A stretch of 64,000 bases of DNA from Dermanyssus gallinae (GCA_003439945.1 QVRM01001762.1:62001-126000), one strand, 5' to 3'. Positions 40,527 to 52,904 are shown, counted from the first letter of the stretch. Numbers and translations: made by a program. Notes: a model not told the origin generated them from the sequence alone.

Positions 40527-40813
40527 AATGCGGAGTGTGTTATTGTCCAGTATCGTACCTAGTTGCAGCGAGGGGAGGGCCTAAAGCCACTTGCCACTCA
40601 TCGGATCGAAGCAAGCTCGTAATCTAGCCTTGTTAGCCGTAGTTTGCGCCTGAAACAGGAGAGAGGCCTGTTTCAGCTCCACGACAATGCGGTCGAGAGA
40701 CTCTTGCCTTGGGTAAACCGGTAGAGCCTCCTATCGCGCCTCAAATCTGTCCAGGCTCGTACGCAAAGCCCGTTCGATCACCTCCAATGTATCTTTCGGG
40801 CCTATGGAATCAA

Positions 40814-42564
40814 TCAGATGTTTAAAATCTGTGATTGAGCCCACGTAGCACGACATGGCCAGATCTTTAGTTGTACGAGGCCACCTGCGCTGACGGGCAG
40901 CGTAGCTTGGGCCCACGCGTTGTCTCCTAGGCGCACGTTGAGTAAGCACTCGAGTGTCGTTCGGAGGAGTTCGTCGAAAACGTGGAGCAGGTCATCTCTC
41001 TTGTACGAGGGAGAACCTCGCAGAAGATAAATTAAACGAGGCGTGGACAGGCTTTGCCGTAGAAGATACAGGGCTGGGTGTGCGTCTAGATGTTTTAATC
41101 TACTGCACCACCGTTTCGCATCTGTGAGCCTCTTTTGGAGGGCATCCACAACTGCTGCGTCAGTTAACGGTGCACCCAGCAATTCGACGTTTTCCTCCGT
41201 TAGCCACTTGATATTGGGTAGTTTTGCTCGCACTGCGGCAGCAGTTTCCTCCCTGTCGTTGTGCGATAAAACGAGGAGCTTCAAGCCCGAGACCGCCTCG
41301 AAGTCCTGGACCTTTTTAATGTCGGAAAGGACACCAGGCAAACAGCCTGCAAGTAGTCCATCGTCTAAGTACCACGGTCGCAATTCCGACTGCAATTGTG
41401 CCTAAAACTCATATAATCCTATGCAGAAGAGGGCAGGCCCACACGGGCCGCCCTGCTGCACCCCACACTTTGACAGTATAGTCTTTCCTTGCCAATAGAG
41501 GTTAGACGGGAAACGATACATCTGGTAGATAGCGGCGTACAGCTCAGGGGTTCGCTGTTTAACTGAATTTAAAATATGGTCTCTTCGCATCATGTTAGAG
41601 CCATTTTGGAAATCTAACTTTACTAAGATTTTTTGGTTTGCGGCTCTGTGTGATTCAATGTATGCAGCAGTGGCATGTACGGCAGCTTCGGTACCCCCCT
41701 TAATACCACAGCCAAGTTGCAGTGGGCAACTAACTCAACAATATCCTTGATTGATTTCTTGACGCGGACTTTGCCAACAAGTCTTCGTAGAGTGAGCCCC
41801 ACTGCAATAGGTCTTATTCCGTCGTCCTTCTTTCGTAGAGCGATCAGAAAAGCTCCGTAAAATATTGGCAAAATAAATTCTGGTAGTTGTCCATTGATGG
41901 CCAGGGTAACAAAGCGGCACAGAGAGAGCAGCAAAGGATTACTGTTTTTATCCTGTCTGCCAATGAGATCCTTTAAGTGGCGAGGGCGAAGTCCATCGGG
42001 GCGCCCGCTGGAGCAGTTAGGGAAACTTCTAATTGCATTGCGGATCTTCGCTGGGGTAACGGAGATTTTAGATCCCGGTGGTCTGGTCGCTGGTGCGTCT
42101 GGGAAGGTTGTGTCCGGGGGGTGTTCGGGGTGCTTGGCTATGAGGCTCTCGAGAGTTTGTGGATTCACTGGGGCCATCTGGTCAGTAGACAAAAGCGTGC
42201 GGGCGGCCGACGAAATATCTCTCTGAGCCAGTTTCGTCTGTACCATTTTTGACCGTCGGATGTCAGTGTCGCACGGCGAGGGCGTGCCGCGTTTTGTTCC
42301 ACACAGGTGACGATTTTCACCTATTTTAGCTCTCCGACGGAAGCGTGCCAGGTTTTTCCGAATAACTGATATAAGGGTGCGTCCTTTTTCTTTTCTTGCG
42401 AGGATGCTAAACACTAGAGAAGGGAAAGCAAATAGCCGTTTCCAATTTTCCGGTGAGGCAGAAGAGCACAGATAATTTATAGTTTTAGATAATTCTGCTG
42501 CAACAAGACTTCTAAGAGAGCGGAGTGTGCAAGATATAATTTTTAACATAGATTTAATGTACAC
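40814..42564 (-). pseudogene. retrotransposon ORF2 reverse transcriptase, frameshifted
   Basis: Frame 1 (42564-41623) carries SFPNCSSGRPDGLRPRHLKD and KKDDGIRPIAVG, the early RT motifs of a REL-associated RT family. After a shift near 41625 the frame continues VKLDFQNGSN (first catalytic Asp) and GVQQGGPCGPALF (to 41402). After another break, 41395-40814 holds WYLDDGLLAG, the catalytic YxDD box. All core residues are present, but at least two frameshifts or stops inactivate it. Confidence 0.87.
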
Positions 42565-42746
42565 GACTTTCGCAAAATAGTTGGCGATCTGAAAAGGTTG
42601 TCCAGGGTCGGTTTAAAGTTGTTGGTTTAGTAGTCGGTTAGAAGTTGTCGGTTGAGTGGGCGTGTCTGCTTGTAGTTGACCAGCGAGTTGTTCTGTCTGC
42701 GTGGTTGACGAGACCCAGCGTCGGATATCAGTTTGCCGACTGGTCA

Positions 42747-44492
42747 TTACAAAGTTTCGGTCTGTACCACCTGTGAGCCCTCTGAGACACAAGACCGCAG
42801 GAAAGCAGGGTCTTCGATTAAGTCGTCTGCTTGTGCAGGGGCGAAGACCGCTTTTATTGCACTTTCTATCTCTTTACGGATGTCTATCCCACCAGACTGG
42901 GACGCGGGAGTCAATTGTTCTGCAGATACCGCCCGAGAGTTCAGAGACAGCCCCGGGATGATCGACGCGATTAGTTTTTCGATAACAGCGCCTACTTGAG
43001 CCACAATGGTGTCAACTATCCGCGAGATAAGCTTCTCTGCAACCGACTGCAAGATCTTTTCTATGCTGAGCGTAGGAGCACTCACGTTGTCAGCGACTGT
43101 CTTTACAGGCTGACTTAGGGCGGGCTCCCTCGTTTTCGTATCACGAACGTTATTTACAGAAACTTTGACTCCATTTTGGACAACAGCAGCAAAACTGCGC
43201 CTGCTAAAATTTGCGGCGGGCTGAATGTCCACCACAGGTGCGCAAAGTTTAACAAGTAAGGCCTCAGGTTGTTTCTGAATTACATGTTTGGCGGATTTCT
43301 TTAAAAGTTCTATACACTTTAGCCGCTGAACACACGACCCAAATGTCGCTTTGTGGCTACCTTTGCATAAGCAACAGCAAGCGGGCTGATTGCAATCTTT
43401 TCTAATGTGACTGGTAGAACCACAGCGTCGGCATTGGGGACTCGTTAGTCGACATTCCGATTGCAGATGGTCTAGACTGTAGCAGCGGTAGCAATGCAGA
43501 GGCTCCCGGTAGAAAACCACGCCGTGTGACTTAAAACCCAATCGTACTTCAGCCGGAAAGTTAGCTCCTGAAAATGTCAGAATTACATTATCCGTGGCCA
43601 TCACAAAACGCGTCCTGGCGTTTTTGGATCGAACACGAACTGCTTCTATGACTCCAAACGGTTTAAGAGCACTGGCAATAACAGATTCGGTTAACGATGG
43701 GTGCACACCGCTAATCTTTCCTTTCACTACCGATCTAGAACCACTTATTCGAGAAGTGACAGGAACACCGGCTAACAACTGCAGACTCAACAGAGCTGCT
43801 CTATCCTCAGCGTTTTCTGCGACAATAACTAGATTTCCTCTAGTAAAAGTTGTTTCTTCTACCGGACCGGTAATATGTTTCGCGATGTCGTCGCATATAG
43901 CGTTAAAGTTTATTTCCAACTGATTATTGTTAACTGAAAATATTACAGCATCAGTTTTCTCTTTGACTTGAACCTTGGCTTCTTTAGCTACCACAGGTTT
44001 CCTTCCAGCGCCTACCTCACACCATCCTGCATCATCTCCAGCCTCAAGCGGCGTTCCACTAACAACCACTTGATTTCTTTGCAAATGTACAATTATATCG
44101 GAGTCAGCTGCAACTGGAGCCGCGCTGTCAGTGTCGTTGCCACTCTCCACTGGCCGTTCTCCAGCTGACTGCTTCTTTGCTGCCGAGACTGTCAACTTCT
44201 TTCTTTTCTTCTCATCAGCCTTGCTCAGCTGTTGCTGTAGAGGCGGACTGCTGGCTTTCCGTTTGTTGTTCTTCTCCTCCCCATCTGCATCGGGTGCACT
44301 TTTATTGTCGGTACATGCCGGCGGCTGTTGCTTGGTGACGTCAGTACCAGCAGTAGAGACCGCTTTTGTAGCAGCACTGACACGGGTGTCGTTTTGCACT
44401 TCACGAGTATCATCTGGCAATTCTTCGGTTGGCTCCGATGCTACCAATGGTGGAATTGGTGGCTTTAAAGGCGGACTCCGTTCAACCGGCAT
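42747..44492 (-). CDS. retrotransposon ORF1, gag-like CCHC protein
   Basis: 581 aa, unbroken. The N-terminal third is low-complexity and charged (Lys/Ser/Pro/Asp-rich). The middle resembles an RRM-like ORF1 fold (GNLVIVAENAEDRAALL ... VKGKISGVHPSLTES). The C-terminal part has a run of zinc knuckles: CYRCYSLDHLQSEC, CRRCGSTSHIRKDC and a third CCLCKGSHKATFGSC. It would bind the element's RNA and help form the ribonucleoprotein. The intact frame contrasts with the broken RT next to it. Confidence 0.88.
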   Translation of the reverse strand: MPVERSPPLKPPIPPLVASEPTEELPDDTREVQNDTRVSAATKAVSTAGTDVTKQQPPACTDNKSAPDADGEEKNNKRKASSPPLQQQLSKADEKKRKKLTVSAAKKQSAGERPVESGNDTDSAAPVAADSDIIVHLQRNQVVVSGTPLEAGDDAGWCEVGAGRKPVVAKEAKVQVKEKTDAVIFSVNNNQLEINFNAICDDIAKHITGPVEETTFTRGNLVIVAENAEDRAALLSLQLLAGVPVTSRISGSRSVVKGKISGVHPSLTESVIASALKPFGVIEAVRVRSKNARTRFVMATDNVILTFSGANFPAEVRLGFKSHGVVFYREPLHCYRCYSLDHLQSECRLTSPQCRRCGSTSHIRKDCNQPACCCLCKGSHKATFGSCVQRLKCIELLKKSAKHVIQKQPEALLVKLCAPVVDIQPAANFSRRSFAAVVQNGVKVSVNNVRDTKTREPALSQPVKTVADNVSAPTLSIEKILQSVAEKLISRIVDTIVAQVGAVIEKLIASIIPGLSLNSRAVSAEQLTPASQSGGIDIRKEIESAIKAVFAPAQADDLIEDPAFLRSCVSEGSQVVQTETL

Positions 44493-44500
44493 TGCTCTAC

Positions 44501-44885
44501 GAATGCACTGGCTCTAGTAGAATCATCTCAGCACAGCACAACCGTTAAGACAGTCGAAAGTTAAGTTAAAACTTGCACAAAACACAGAGCTCAGTCAAGA
44601 CACGTCTGCACCATTCGAATGTAACAACAATCGAGAGGATCTAGTCAGTTGAATGCCACGTTCAAAATCACACACATGTTCTTGCACACTGGGCCACGTA
44701 CATCGGCAATTTGGCCTGTTCACAGTCATATGTGCCGCTAGTCATCATACTGTGCGGCAGCACCACTATCATTGCTGTAGCGGTGTTGGCCGGCAGCCAC
44801 TAGTCTCTCGTTACTCGAGGACAGAAATTATTTAAGTGTCGCTTAGGGCTGCGATCTGCTCTCGTATGGCGAGTTTTAACTATGG
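44501..44885. other. 5' flank of G1
   Basis: Probably includes the 5' UTR of the retrotransposon. No defined 5' end or target duplication seen. Confidence 0.3.
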
Positions 44886-44889
44886 GCGG

Positions 44890-45200
44890 CTTTCATTCTG
44901 TGTGTATCAAATATACAATTGTTCAATAGGTTTAGAAATTGGTGAGTTTTCGGAGTGGGGAGCTAAACTTGTCGAACAGGCCAGACCGAAGGTCAGGGGT
45001 TTGGAGGTTTTCAATGCCTAGCACCCTTGGTCTGGCCTTGCAAGTGACAGTCGCCACGTATACATACACCAACGCCGTCTCTAACGATATTTACCAAGAA
45101 ATATGAGTTGTGCACTTGCCGGTTTTGCCTGCAGAGGTGTGTCAAATACCATGCAGTAGAATGCACAGCCCTGGAGCAGAAAGATCGTTGCATTACTCTC
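44890..45200 (+). mobile_element. LINE 3' fragment (E3)
   Basis: Reads EWGAKLVEQARPKVRGLEVFNA, then HVYIH and a cysteine-cluster remnant (CALAGFACRGVSNTMQ in shifted frames). It matches the end of the copies at 14131-15099 and 61321-61940, with stops present. Confidence 0.7.
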
Positions 45201-45534
45201 TCCCCAGAAGCGTGAAGTAAATAAAGCATTATGATAAAACCCTGCAAACTGTGTAAAAGTGATCAATTTGAGTGAGAAAAACATAATTGAAATAAAGTGG
45301 TGAGTCGCTGTTCGATGCACTTTTTCGTTCGCTTATGGTTTATATTAATTACGATGGCTGATTGACAAGTTTTAGTACTTCCAATTTTAAAGAATTGAAC
45401 AAGTTCAACAAGGTCTTCCGGTTTGTTTTGCTTAAAAGCGTCACCCATCAGCTACACACTTGTATGCCAATTTTTTTTGTTTAGTTTATTGTTTGAGTTT
45501 GGTTCACAAAGTGAATAAAACAAAAACATTTAAA

Positions 45535-46170
45535 AAATGAGCTTTGAATATTTTTGAGGAACTGAAAAGAAATGAGCAACAAACTTGCATCAAGTTTCGT
45601 GATGAAAACCAAATCATATGTTTCTAATTGAGTAAAATATTACGAACTTATGGTGATCAAGCAGTGTCTCAAAACACAACGTATACGCGGTAATTCGCGA
45701 TGGAAATCGAAGATGACCCTCGTTAGGGAAGGCCTTCGACCTCAATAACAGAAGAAAACGTGAGAATGGTTTGTGAAATATTACTTAACAACCGCCAAGT
45801 TAATACCAGAGAGCTAATAAATGAAAGATAACTTATGGACCAGTTGTAACAGTCTTAGCCGATACTTTACACATCAGAAAACTAGCAGCGAAGCTCGTTC
45901 CAAAAATGTTGACTCTTTGGCAAATTAACGTCCGTAGGGAATTGCCCGTATTGAACCTTCAGGCGACAGGGAGTGATTCAAGGAGACGAGCCATAAATAA
46001 ATGGTTACAACATTGAGACCAAACCCCCAATCCTCCCAGTAGTGCTTCCAGACAGAGCATATCCAACACTAAGCATATCCACTTGACTGTTTTTCTTGAT
46101 TACAAGGGAGTCGTCTTCGTCGAATTTATGCCAGCTGGAATGCTAGAAAAATTACCACCTTTAAAAGACT
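45535..46170 (+). pseudogene. old mariner relic (plus strand)
   Basis: Broken frames read EQQTCIKFRDENQ, EIEDDPR-GRPSTSITEENVRMV, EILLNNRQVNTREL and, near 46085-46140, a degraded DYKGVVFVEFMPAG. These are typical mariner segments in the right order. Confidence 0.65.
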
Positions 46171-46494
46171 AAGTAAATGTTATTTAATATATACATATGT
46201 ATCATCACTTTTTGATCCATCTCGTATGCCATTTTGCCATGTTTTTTGTACAGCGCCGTCGTTCAGAAAGAAGAAGGCAAATGCGGATTGAGCGTAACGT
46301 CGGCAAAATTAAACTATTTTGAGTGTGCGCATCTGTGGAGTGCACTAGTTGTAGCACTAACAACGGCGATTAGTCGCATCGCTCTTTGCAAGACCACATA
46401 TTGTTGCAGAACAGTTAATAAGGTTCCATCAAAGGCGACAATTGCATATCTAAAATAGGATTCAATGAATTGCATTGTATAAATCTAGTTTGAA

Positions 46495-47110
46495 TCTTGT
46501 CGTAGCAGGTGAACGTATTTACCTGTGGACTGCAATTCAGTTTCGGATGTTGCTGGCAGTCTAGTCTGCGTGTGAGTTTCGTGACATATTACTGCTGATT
46601 TGATTCCAAGATATTTAGCTGTGTCTGTTAGCTGCATCAGCTGGATAGAGTTGCATGTTATCGTTGCTAAAAGGCTTATGAAGTTCAATTTTTGTCGGGT
46701 ATGGCTATGTCATTTTTTACGACTTTTTAATTCGAAATGTATACATTTCGTTTTGTTGTGGCTCATTACAAGCCCGTTTGTTTTCATCCAATCAATTACC
46801 TACGTTGGCCCTTGTTCAACATGCCTGTCGGTCGCGGTAAATGCTTTGTTACACAAGTATAAACACTTATATACCCGAACGTAGTATCGTCTGCCAGCAT
46901 ATACTTAGTTGATCTGTCGTGAATGTTGGTGTGTGAATGTCGCTGCATACAATACGCATAATAGTGTGCGCCCACTCTCAACCCTGAGTGACACCGAAAA
47001 GTCTTAGATCCACCTCTGACAATGCACTATTATATGAATAATTCTACTTCCTACAGTGAAAATACGTGGCGACTACGTTTAATGCTCGAGAATTGATTTC
47101 CATGTTTGAC
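46495..47110 (-). pseudogene. LINE RT relic
   Basis: The minus strand reads MLADDTTFG (catalytic box), then KTKCIHFELKSRKK and QLTDTAKYLGIK, the usual order in Jockey/CR1-like RTs. Heavily broken. Confidence 0.6.
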
Positions 47111-49709
47111 ATCTCCTTAAGGAGATAAACGTGTGGTAAAATGGTAACTATGAGCGATCGTGAAATACTGCTACGGGCCAGTTTCCGTCGCCAATCCATC
47201 GAGCTATCGTTTCCTGTACAAACATTAGTGCTGAATCTGTGTTCTTATCAATTCTAAAGCAAAACGGGTTATCGTGTAATATTTTATTTTAATGCATCTA
47301 TTGTTTTAGTCGCTTGGCAATTCATTTTTTAATTAACTTGCCAATAGTGTTTAATAAGGATATGGGTTTAAACGTATGCATTTATTGTTTGCTACCTTGC
47401 ATAAATAGCATAGTAAATCTAGCGTTTGTTAGTTTTAAGAGAGTATACGTAAATGTATCTGCTTGTTTTTTAATAATGTTGTTTATTATGTGATCGTCTC
47501 CAATGGCCAATTTTCGACTGGTGCATCTTTGTATGTATTTCTTCCTTAGTTGCCGGTGTAAGGGAGCACGATGGAGCAAGGGCAACAGGCGTCTATTTCT
47601 TAGACGCTATTATGCGCGAGAAGACGTGGCTAGAAAACGCTATGGCAACCCAGCCGTCCGTAGAACGACTCGACGCATCCTCTTAGGTTCGTGAGCTCAC
47701 AACGAGATCCATGAAAGCCGGTGGAACACGAGGCTTCCCTCCCACGGTCTTGAAGTAGTGCTACACATTTCCGAACTCTAGAAAGGTGAACAGGATTGAG
47801 ATTTTTAGTGTGTGAAAGCTCCACACTAGGGGCTGTTGGTTGCCTGTACCGATAGTGCATTAGCCCTTCCAAACCTCTAATATAAACAAAAAACCAATCC
47901 AACAGTGCTAGTGGCAGCATAGCCGCTGACTCTCAGCGTTATGGAGTAAGATGATCTAGTGATCAGATGTCGACCTCATGGTCGATGGTCATGTAGAATA
48001 ATAAGTCTACGTCTGCCATCTTTAGCTTTCAGTCGGTCAAATGCTTTTTAAACACGATCGTTCTGGCTAAACTGTACCTCCTTCTAGGGTCCTCGTCATA
48101 GAGAGGGCCACCAATAAAACTTGAAATGTAGTTGAACGACGACGGGCCAGCTTTGTAACGTTTGCTACCAACAAAAAGGAGAAGGATAAAAAGCGTATAG
48201 GGTCTATTAACGCACATCCATGTCCACTTCAGTAGTAAAAAAACAAAAATAAAATGAATTAATATGTGGCCCTTGCTCTACTATCAGTTCCCACAGCTCT
48301 AAGACACTACGCAAGTATAACGTTAAGTCATTAATGACAGCTAATTGCCAACCACACTTGAAAATAAGCGTTTTTGTAAAATAGTGTTTCTTCTTGGTGG
48401 CGGACTAAATATGCACACCAGGAAAATTTAAATGGCAAAACTCCGTTGCGTAGGGTGGTTTATACGCTTCGATAAACAACGTTGTGGGATGCGTATCACG
48501 TACTAGTTTTAACACAATGTCCTATTGCACGGATATGCGTGAGTTAGCAAGACGTTAGTAGCAAACTACCAAGGAAGTGAAAACCCATGTCTTCCTTGCC
48601 TTAAAGTAGCGAATACGACCTCTTCTTTTATACTCAAAGCATTCAGTAAGAAGTTAAATGCAGACGCATGCCACCACGCCACCGGGCTCGACACTGATTG
48701 TGGGTAAAGGCCAATTTAGTTGTTCTGTGAATGTAAGTCACTAATTAATTTAGACATACTAATGTGAACACAAAATATGTCTAAAATCAAAGGTGATGGG
48801 TAGGGCAAACGTTTTTTGGATGGTCGCCTCAGAAAAACACAAGCCCTATCTGTCATTCTAAGCTTAATCTATTAAATGCGAGGCAACGAGAAGATGTCCT
48901 ATTACAAAACACATAATCTCAATTCCGTCTTATAGTTGTCAGAGCGTCAAGTGTTAAGCGCAAAGAAACCCTTGTGGTGCCAACGGTGACAAACAAGGCG
49001 AACAGTCAACACCGAAACAGTACGTTTTGATCAGAAGATGAATTAGCACGTTCTTTTTGATACGAAGGGATGTACTAACTATTTGAAAGAACTGAACTGC
49101 TATGTTAAAAAAAATTGCTTTATTGAGTATTTTAACTTAAAAAAGTGTTGCCGTTTCGTTATGATCGATAGTGCCCCCCTTGAAATTATATGCTATCATT
49201 TCAAACAAAGCGTATGTAAATCAACTTACCTCATAGGTAGCCGAACGAAACCACCTAGTTTTTACTTGAGCTGAATCATCACGAGATGCAAGAATCCTCA
49301 GAAATCCTCAGAACATTGGTGCAGTTGCCAGAGTCCGTTTTGTATGCGAGTACGAGGTATACATAGAACCACCAGACGCACCGCAAAGTCTACAACAAAC
49401 GTGTCGAAGCACTGCGAACTTTTGAAAAAGTTCTCCTTCGTGTATACGTACAGATATGTATACACCTTGAACGGGAAACGCCAATATAAAATCAAGCCGC
49501 AGAATATGCTATTGTCTACATGCGACCTTGTCCGTCGCGTTTGACCCACTGCAACGCATATCGAGACTAAATCTCCCAATTTAAAGCCGGCACGCCAGCA
49601 ACAGTACAATGGATCGGTATTTGTCTAAAGCAAGGCAGCACGAAGGGCTACTTCAATAAGAGTCCTGTTTCTCTAGGTAGGTTGTTTGTTTTACTTGTCG
49701 CCCCTTGCC

Positions 49710-49751
<42 letters not shown>

Positions 49752-50515
49752 AAAGAGTGAGGGCGCTCGATGCGGCGCTTAGAGTCCTTGTTTCGGCCCA
49801 CATCTGTTAGTGATGGATGGGTGTCGGTGAAATGATCGATTTCTCTATCCAGCCGTTTAGTAGCCTCGTGGAGGGCGCTAAACAGAAGCGTGCCAACAGG
49901 AGTATGCACACATATATATATGGATTGACAGTCGCAGTACTCGCACTCGATGAATGTAGGCACCGTGGCTGCTTCAAGGTTGCCACGTCAGCGTGCAACC
50001 ATCACCTCTAAGTTCGCTCCAGGGGCGACATCTCGGCTAACTTTAACGAGATAGAGAGAGGCATTAGACTAATTATTGCTTATTATTGCTTTGTAGATAG
50101 CCATCGAAAGTTGAAAAATCGTGCTTGAGTGAGTAATATGGTAAAAAAAAGAATAATTATTTATTATCCTTAATACGAGTATTTTATTTTTTTATATTTT
50201 TTTGCAACATAAACAATATTTTTTTAGTTACATGGAGTCCCTTACTGATATTAAAATCATGGTCTACATTTTAATACGAAATACGGTGCACTCACTCTAT
50301 GACTAGTCACTAGCTCCCATAGTACGCTGATAAAGAGACATATATGAAAAACATATATGTCAACATATTGACAAGCGTTACCTACCATGAACAGCAATCT
50401 GGCGAAGAAAGCCTTGTTGTTACATACGGCTACGTTTCATTTACCAAATATCTTACTAACCCATAATTGTAACGCCCTGTGCGCCATTTGTGTTATAATG
50501 TTGCCGAATCGAATA
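47110..50515. other. unassigned sequence
   Basis: Contains a (TA)n at 49714-49749 and a SINE S1 scrap at about 48668-48700 (CACCACGCCACCGGGCTCGAC). No gene is supported; frames of 60-100 codons show no motif. Confidence 0.35.
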
Positions 50516-50524
50516 CAGCTAATC

Positions 50525-50730
50525 ATGAGGTGTATGGTAATGCACCACCTCGTTTGTTAAGACTTTGTGCTCCCCGTTTTTCCTGTGTAGTCCGGTTTTT
50601 AAAATAATGAATTGCTTATCTAAATCGGAAACTGTAAAAACCAGTATAAGAGTGTGGCAGCCGGACACATCATAAAAGAGTGGCCGGCCCAGGTTAAAAT
50701 AGAGTTTCAAGGTAATTGCTCGGCTATATA
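50525..50730 (-). mobile_element. SINE family S2, diverged copy
   Basis: Shares ATGGTAATGCACCACCTC, TCTAAATCGGAAACTG and AGAGTGGCCGGCC with the copy at 50884-51080. It ends near a short TA run. Confidence 0.65.
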
Positions 50731-50883
50731 TATATTTAAAGAAACATAAATTTTGCGTGACTTTGTCCTATAAATGCCCGAAACAGCTAATTATGATCTT
50801 GCGCTGTGCTTATTGTGCATACTGCTAATACCCATCCATTCCACTGTCTAGAGGTATATATATATATATATATATACATTTTT

Positions 50884-51080
50884 TTATGGTAATGCACCAT
50901 CTCATTTTATTGAGACATCTGTGGTTCCTGCTTTTTGCCCGATCATGGTCGGTTTGAATCCACCCCGGTATTCACCTTGTCTAAATTGGAAACCATGAAA
51001 ACCATTTAAGAGTGGCCGGCCTTGAACCCACAATCTCCCGAATGCAAGGTAATGGCTTTGCCACTAAGCCATTTTGCTTG
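50884..51080 (-). mobile_element. tRNA-derived SINE, family S2
   Basis: On the minus strand box A is TGGCTTAGTGG (51071-51061) and box B is GGTTCAAGGCC (51028-51018), a spacing typical of pol III tRNA promoters. The 3' part continues to a T-rich end at 50880 beside (TA)n 50854-50877. The tRNA-like part lacks a convincing acceptor stem, so it is a SINE rather than a tRNA gene. Confidence 0.7.
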
Positions 51081-51089
51081 GAATATATA

Positions 51090-52379
51090 CAGGTGGTTCA
51101 ACAAGTTCTTAGAATGAGGTTTTTAGAATTCGAATTTTGGCGCGCTTCCACCGCTATTAGGAACTGCAACTTTTCGACTGCTAGCACTCAAAATATTATG
51201 GTGATTGGCCGTTGCGATTTTGTTTGATAGCTTTTCCCGTGCAACGTATCGGCGTGATTTTTAAAAATGAAGAAAAAAAAGTTTCGAGTGGTTATCAAGC
51301 ATTTTTATTTCAAAGGTTGGAATGCGACCCAAGTAAAAATTGGGTTGGACGAGAGGTACGGTGACTCTGCGCCATGTTTTGCCACTGTTTCCAACTGGAT
51401 TAATGTGTTAAAAAGAGGTCGCAGGAGCACCGAGATGAACTACGTCCAGGAGGCCAAAAAACGGCAACTGATGAGGAAAACATAGAGAAAGTGCGAAACA
51501 TCGTTGGCACAGATAAGCGAATGAACATTAAGGAGATAGCGGAGGCATTAGGAATTAGTTTAGGTAGTGTGCATTTTATCCTATACGAAAACTTGAAGAT
51601 GAAAGAGCTCAGAGAAAAATGGCTGCCGCATTTGCTCAACCAAGGCCAAAAAAACGCGCCTGTTTTCGCTTCACAGCGAAATTTGGCCAAGATGTCGAAC
51701 AATCCGTCGGACTTTTGGCGCAGATTCATGACCGTCGATGAATGCTGGGTCCATCACTACACTCCCGAGACCCAAGAAGCATCTTGCCAATGGTGTGTAC
51801 CTGATGAAGGACCTCCGAAGAGGGTGCGGACAACGGCATTGGCCGGAAAGGTGATGGCTACAGTTTTTTTAAGACCAACGTAGAATAATGCTGGTCGACT
51901 ACCTTGAGAGCGGTAAAACGATCACAGGAGGATATTATGCAAGACTGTTGGACTGCCTTTAGCAAGAACTTATCGTGAAACGGCCCGCTTTGCAGAAGAA
52001 GGTTGTCCTGTTTCACCAGGACAATGCTCCTGCACACAAGTCCCGGCAAGCATCGGCAAAACTGGCCCAACTGAGGTTCGAACTTATTGAACAACCTTCC
52101 TATTCTCCAGACCTGCCCCCCTCTGATTATTTCCTCTTCGAACATTTGATGAATAGTCTCGGTGGAAAGCGTTTTTCCAGCAATGAAGAGGTTAAGGCTG
52201 CTGTCAATGCCTATTTTCAGTCTAAAGACGCGGAATTCTACTTAAGAGGTATAAAAGCTCTGAAATCTTGGTGGGAAAAGTGTATTGAGCATCTCGGGGA
52301 GTATATCGAATAAGAAAAATTTAAAAACATGATTTGGAAAATTCTTGGTTTTCATTCTAAGAACTTATTGAACTACCTG
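51090..52379 (+). mobile_element. mariner-A element, copy 3 (complete ends)
   Basis: 1290 bp with termini CAGGTGGTTCAACAAG and, at the right, the standard reversed terminus. TA on each side, but only short TA runs here. Confidence 0.95.
51267..52316 (+). pseudogene. mariner-A transposase, copy 3 (inactive)
   Basis: The longest of the three. Frames 51267-51485, 51491-51883 and 51975-52313 cover the whole protein. VDECWVHHY, HQDNAPAH and a SPDLPPSDYFLF motif keep all three Asp residues. It is inactivated by a 1-bp shift near 51435, a shift and stop near 51875-51885 and the shared TAG at 51960-51962. Confidence 0.9.
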
Positions 52380-52904
52380 TATATATAAACCACCGCACAA
52401 TTTGATCTAACAAAAATGGAGAGCGGGATCCTAAGCGAATAGCCAATGATCGAAACGTGGCTTGCGTATCTAGATGTTGGTGTATCATTGATTACTAAGT
52501 TGTCTTTCAGACATTAACAGGTAATGTGCATGACGCATACCAGTCGCCGTTGTTAAGGCCACATTAGCAAGGACTCACTACTGTCTTATCGAGATTACTT
52601 CACTTGGCCACGTTATCTTGCCATTAAGGCTGCTCGAATTTGTGTGACGATTATTGTCGCCTCGGAGACAAATTTTGCAAATCTCCATACACAAATCATA
52701 AAAAAATTAATGATTCTTGTTTAGCGCCTCTACAAGGGTTTGGCATGTCAGGGGACTTTCCTGTCTTCGCTTCCGAGAAAGTAGCCGCGTTCAGTTTTTG
52801 AAAAAGGCACAGCGTTTAGTGACTTTCATTATTAGTCTTTCCTAAGTTGCACATACGGCACAGGGAGGGGTAAAATTTACCAATGCGGTGCAGGTATCGA
52901 GGTA

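Larger units (their letters stand above)
39850..44500 (-). mobile_element. near full-length two-ORF REL-type non-LTR retrotransposon (G1)
   Basis: Minus strand, in order: ORF1 gag-like (44492-42747), RT (42564-40814 in pieces), C-terminal zinc/REL domain (40526-39984), then a short 3' UTR with AAATAAAATAC and an A-rich stretch near 39850. No APE endonuclease lies between ORF1 and RT, so nicking would rely on the C-terminal domain. Confidence 0.85.

Noticed and set aside
51018..51071. Candidate tRNA gene
   Set aside because: Boxes A and B are good, but there is no convincing acceptor stem. A diverged sister copy and a shared non-tRNA tail point to a SINE.
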